This document shows positions 62,094-64,000 of a stretch of DNA of 64,000 bases, piece after piece. Source of the stretch: Rhodoblastus sp963704565 (GTDB lineage Bacteria > Pseudomonadota > Alphaproteobacteria > Rhizobiales > Beijerinckiaceae); assembly GCA_963704565.1 (NCBI GenBank), contig OY969917.1, positions 2,232,001 through 2,296,000 of the forward strand, in the 5' to 3' direction. Every line of letters starts with the position of its first letter. Within the stretch, counting starts at the first letter, position 1. A program made the position numbers and the translations under genes. A model generated the notes under the pieces. The model did no database searches. It had not been told where the DNA came from and saw only the letters and a program-made list of their open reading frames with translations.

Positions 62094-63512
62094 ATGACCG
62101 AGCTTTCGCCCGCCGAAATCGCCGCCCAACTCGCTCAAATCGTCGGCGCGAAATATGTCCTGACCGCGCCGGCGGACATGGAAGCTTTTATGAGCGAGCC
62201 GCGCGACCTTTGGCATGGCAAGGCGGCTTGCGTCGCCCGCCCCGGCTCGACGCAAGAGGTCGCCGCCATTTGCGCCTTCGCCGACCGGAACGGCCTGAAA
62301 ATCGTGCCGCAGGGCGGTAATACCGGCCTGGTCGGCGGCCAGATTCCCGACCGGTCGGGCCGGGAAGTCCTTTTGTCGCTCGGGCGTCTCGACAAGATCC
62401 GCGAGATCGACCCCCAGTCCGGCGCCATGATCGTCGAGGCCGGCGTGACCTTGCAAAAAGTGCAGGAAGCCGCCGAAAGCGTCGATCGCCTGTTCCCGCT
62501 GTCGCTCGCTTCCGAGGGCTCCTGCACCATCGGCGGCAATCTCGCGTCCAACGCCGGCGGCACCGCCGTCCTGGCCTATGGCAACGCCCGCGATCTCGTC
62601 ACCGGACTCGAAGTCGTGCTGGCCGACGGCTCGGTGCTCGATAATCTGTCCAAATTGCGCAAGGACAATACCGGCTACGACCTGAAACACCTGTTCATCG
62701 GTTCGGAAGGCACGCTGGGGGTCATCACCGCCGCAGTCTTGAAGCTTTATCCGCGCCCGCGCGCGGTCGAAACCGCCTTCATCGGCCTCAGCAGCCCGGA
62801 AAAATGCCTGGAGCTGCTGGGCCTGGCCCAGAGCATGGCCGGCCCCGATCTGAAAACCTTCGAATTCATGTCGCGTTTCGGCGTCGAGATCGTGGTCAAA
62901 CATTCTTCCGTCGCGCGCGAGCCGCTGGAGGCGCCGCACGCCTGGTATGTGCTGCTGGAGCTGGCCTCGCAATCGGAAACCGGCCTCAACGACAAGATGA
63001 TGGCCCTGCTGGAAGCGGCTTTCGAAAAGGAAATCGTCGAGGACGCGGCGGTCGCCGCCTCGCTCGACCAGCGCGCCACCTTCTGGGCTTTACGCGAAAA
63101 CTTGTCGGAAATGCAGAAACTCGAGGGCGGCTCGATCAAGCACGATGTCTGCGTGCCGGTCGCCTCGGTTCCCGCCTTTCTCGCGGAAGCCCTGCCCGTG
63201 GTGGAGCAGACCATTCCCGGCGCCCGGCCCGTGCCCTTCGGCCATTTGGGCGACGGCAATATCCATTTCAACGTCACCCAGCCCATCGGCGCCGACAAGG
63301 CGGCCTTTCTCGCCCGCTGGGAGGAATTGAATGAAAACGTCCACGCCGTGGTGAAAAGGATGAATGGTTCGATCTCCGCCGAACACGGCATAGGCGTACT
63401 GAAGCGCGACCTGCTGCCGAAAGTGAAAGACCCGGTGGCGATGAACGTCATGCACCGCTTCAAGACGGCGCTCGACCCCAAGAATACGCTCAATCCGGGC
63501 AAGGTTCTGTAA
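62094..63512 (+). CDS. FAD-linked D-2-hydroxyacid dehydrogenase (GlcD/D2HGDH family)
   Basis: 472 residues. FAD_binding_4 domain: VARPGSTQEVAAICAFADRN, GGNTGLVGGQIPDRSGREVL, EGSCTIGGNLASNAGGTAVL, and FIGSEGTLGVITAAVLKLYP. The C-terminal catalytic domain has FGHLGDGNIHFNV, AEHGIGVLKRDLL and ALDPKNTLNPGKVL. Likely oxidises D-2-hydroxyglutarate, D-lactate or glycolate; the substrate cannot be decided by eye. Single-gene unit. Confidence 0.93.
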   Translation: MTELSPAEIAAQLAQIVGAKYVLTAPADMEAFMSEPRDLWHGKAACVARPGSTQEVAAICAFADRNGLKIVPQGGNTGLVGGQIPDRSGREVLLSLGRLDKIREIDPQSGAMIVEAGVTLQKVQEAAESVDRLFPLSLASEGSCTIGGNLASNAGGTAVLAYGNARDLVTGLEVVLADGSVLDNLSKLRKDNTGYDLKHLFIGSEGTLGVITAAVLKLYPRPRAVETAFIGLSSPEKCLELLGLAQSMAGPDLKTFEFMSRFGVEIVVKHSSVAREPLEAPHAWYVLLELASQSETGLNDKMMALLEAAFEKEIVEDAAVAASLDQRATFWALRENLSEMQKLEGGSIKHDVCVPVASVPAFLAEALPVVEQTIPGARPVPFGHLGDGNIHFNVTQPIGADKAAFLARWEELNENVHAVVKRMNGSISAEHGIGVLKRDLLPKVKDPVAMNVMHRFKTALDPKNTLNPGKVL

Positions 63513-63620
63513 GCGCCGCGAGAAATCGCCCGGCCGCGCGGCAGCGGTTTGCACTCGAATTGCATCTCCTTGTTAATAAATGACGTTTAAAAATTGCAGA
63601 TCGCGATTAGGGCAGTTTGC

Positions 63621-64000
63621 ATGACCATGTCGTTGAACGCGCATTTTTCACTGACCGCCGTCGACGCCGAACTCCAGGCCGATCCGCGGATTCAGGCGCG
63701 CGCGCTCGAGGTGTTCGTCAAACGCGAAACGATGAATTCCTATCTGGCGCAATTCGTTTTCGCCCTTGTCGCCGTTGCCGGATATTTCACAGGAAAACAA
63801 AGCTTTATTTTGATCGGCCTGATCCATTGCCTGGTCGATCAACTGGTTCGACGCAATCTCCAGCTTTTTGCCCGAAGGCTTGCCCAAGGCGAAATCGACC
63901 GTCATCGTTTGCGCCATATCGAGCATATTTTCTATGCCGTCGGCTTCGTCTGGGCGATGGCGTCGTGGCCTCTGGCGGAAGCGCTCGACGGCCTCAGTCT
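63621..64000 (+). CDS. membrane protein, N-terminal part (window end)
   Basis: A frame from ATG 63621 (AGGGCAG upstream) stays open to the window end, 126 codons so far. Polar N-terminus (HFSLTAVDAELQADPRIQAR), then hydrophobic segments (YLAQFVFALVAVAGYFTG, SFILIGLIHCLVDQLV, IFYAVGFVWAMASWPLAEAL). It looks like the membrane sensor part of a signalling protein such as a cyclase or kinase, but no catalytic domain is in view. Confidence 0.7.
   Translation, partial: MTMSLNAHFSLTAVDAELQADPRIQARALEVFVKRETMNSYLAQFVFALVAVAGYFTGKQSFILIGLIHCLVDQLVRRNLQLFARRLAQGEIDRHRLRHIEHIFYAVGFVWAMASWPLAEALDGLS

Overview
The window reads as a high-GC alphaproteobacterial chromosome, most plausibly Hyphomicrobiales. 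The grounds are a Cpa/Tad pilus locus, an imuA-imuB-dnaE2 cassette behind a GTTC-N7-GTTC SOS box, a MeaB/PpdK/Dxs core neighbourhood, and strong G/C third-position bias. No rRNA, tRNA or CRISPR array was seen, and the genus cannot be fixed from the sequence alone.

Core left flank (1-9.75 kb). A minus-strand Flp/Tad pilus cluster runs flp pilin, cpaA, cpaB, cpaC (cut by the window edge), with two clear intrinsic terminators. A divergent secreted pilus-N-domain protein follows. Then comes the SOS mutagenesis operon imuA-imuB-dnaE2, with overlapping genes and a LexA box at the imuA start.

Prophage remnant (about 9.85-41.36 kb). A long minus-strand late operon of phage genes is read from high to low coordinates: prohead protease/scaffold, major capsid, connectors, tail terminator, tail tube, tail-assembly chaperone with a probable -1 frameshift, tape measure, TIM-barrel tail protein, DUF2460, DUF2163, NlpC/P60 peptidase and tail hub. 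The tail-tip order closely resembles the g11-g15 module of RcGTA-type gene transfer agents. Downstream come tail-fibre-like proteins, several with Sec signal peptides and glycine-rich or beta-helix character. A lysis region follows, with an M15 peptidase, a phage lysozyme, a CHAP-like remnant, tiny membrane peptides and a spanin-like coiled-coil protein. The locus is decayed. Two 1271-bp IS4-family copies, each with a perfect 9-bp target duplication, split two tail genes. The tape measure, a winged-helix gene and the CHAP gene are out of frame. Terminase and most of the portal are missing. A hisC gene sits antisense at the edge of the head genes.

Mobile-element island (41.36-52.95 kb). An IS21-family element without visible target duplication, an IS91-like transposase with tyrosine recombinase, and an IS5-family transposase have piled up where the phage packaging genes should be. 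They border an AT-richer stretch (about 48.3-51 kb) of unrecognised genes plus a proteasome/HslV-like Ntn-hydrolase. Two phage-like plus-strand genes follow: a RusA relative lacking the usual catalytic aspartates, and a possible DUF6456-type protein. A higBA toxin-antitoxin pair closes the island.

Core right flank (53-64 kb). Genes here are meaB, yjbQ, ppdK, an HdeD-family membrane protein, dxs, tlyA, an RlmD/RumA-type RNA methyltransferase whose TRAM domain is out of frame, an FAD-linked D-2-hydroxyacid dehydrogenase, and the start of a membrane protein cut by the window end.
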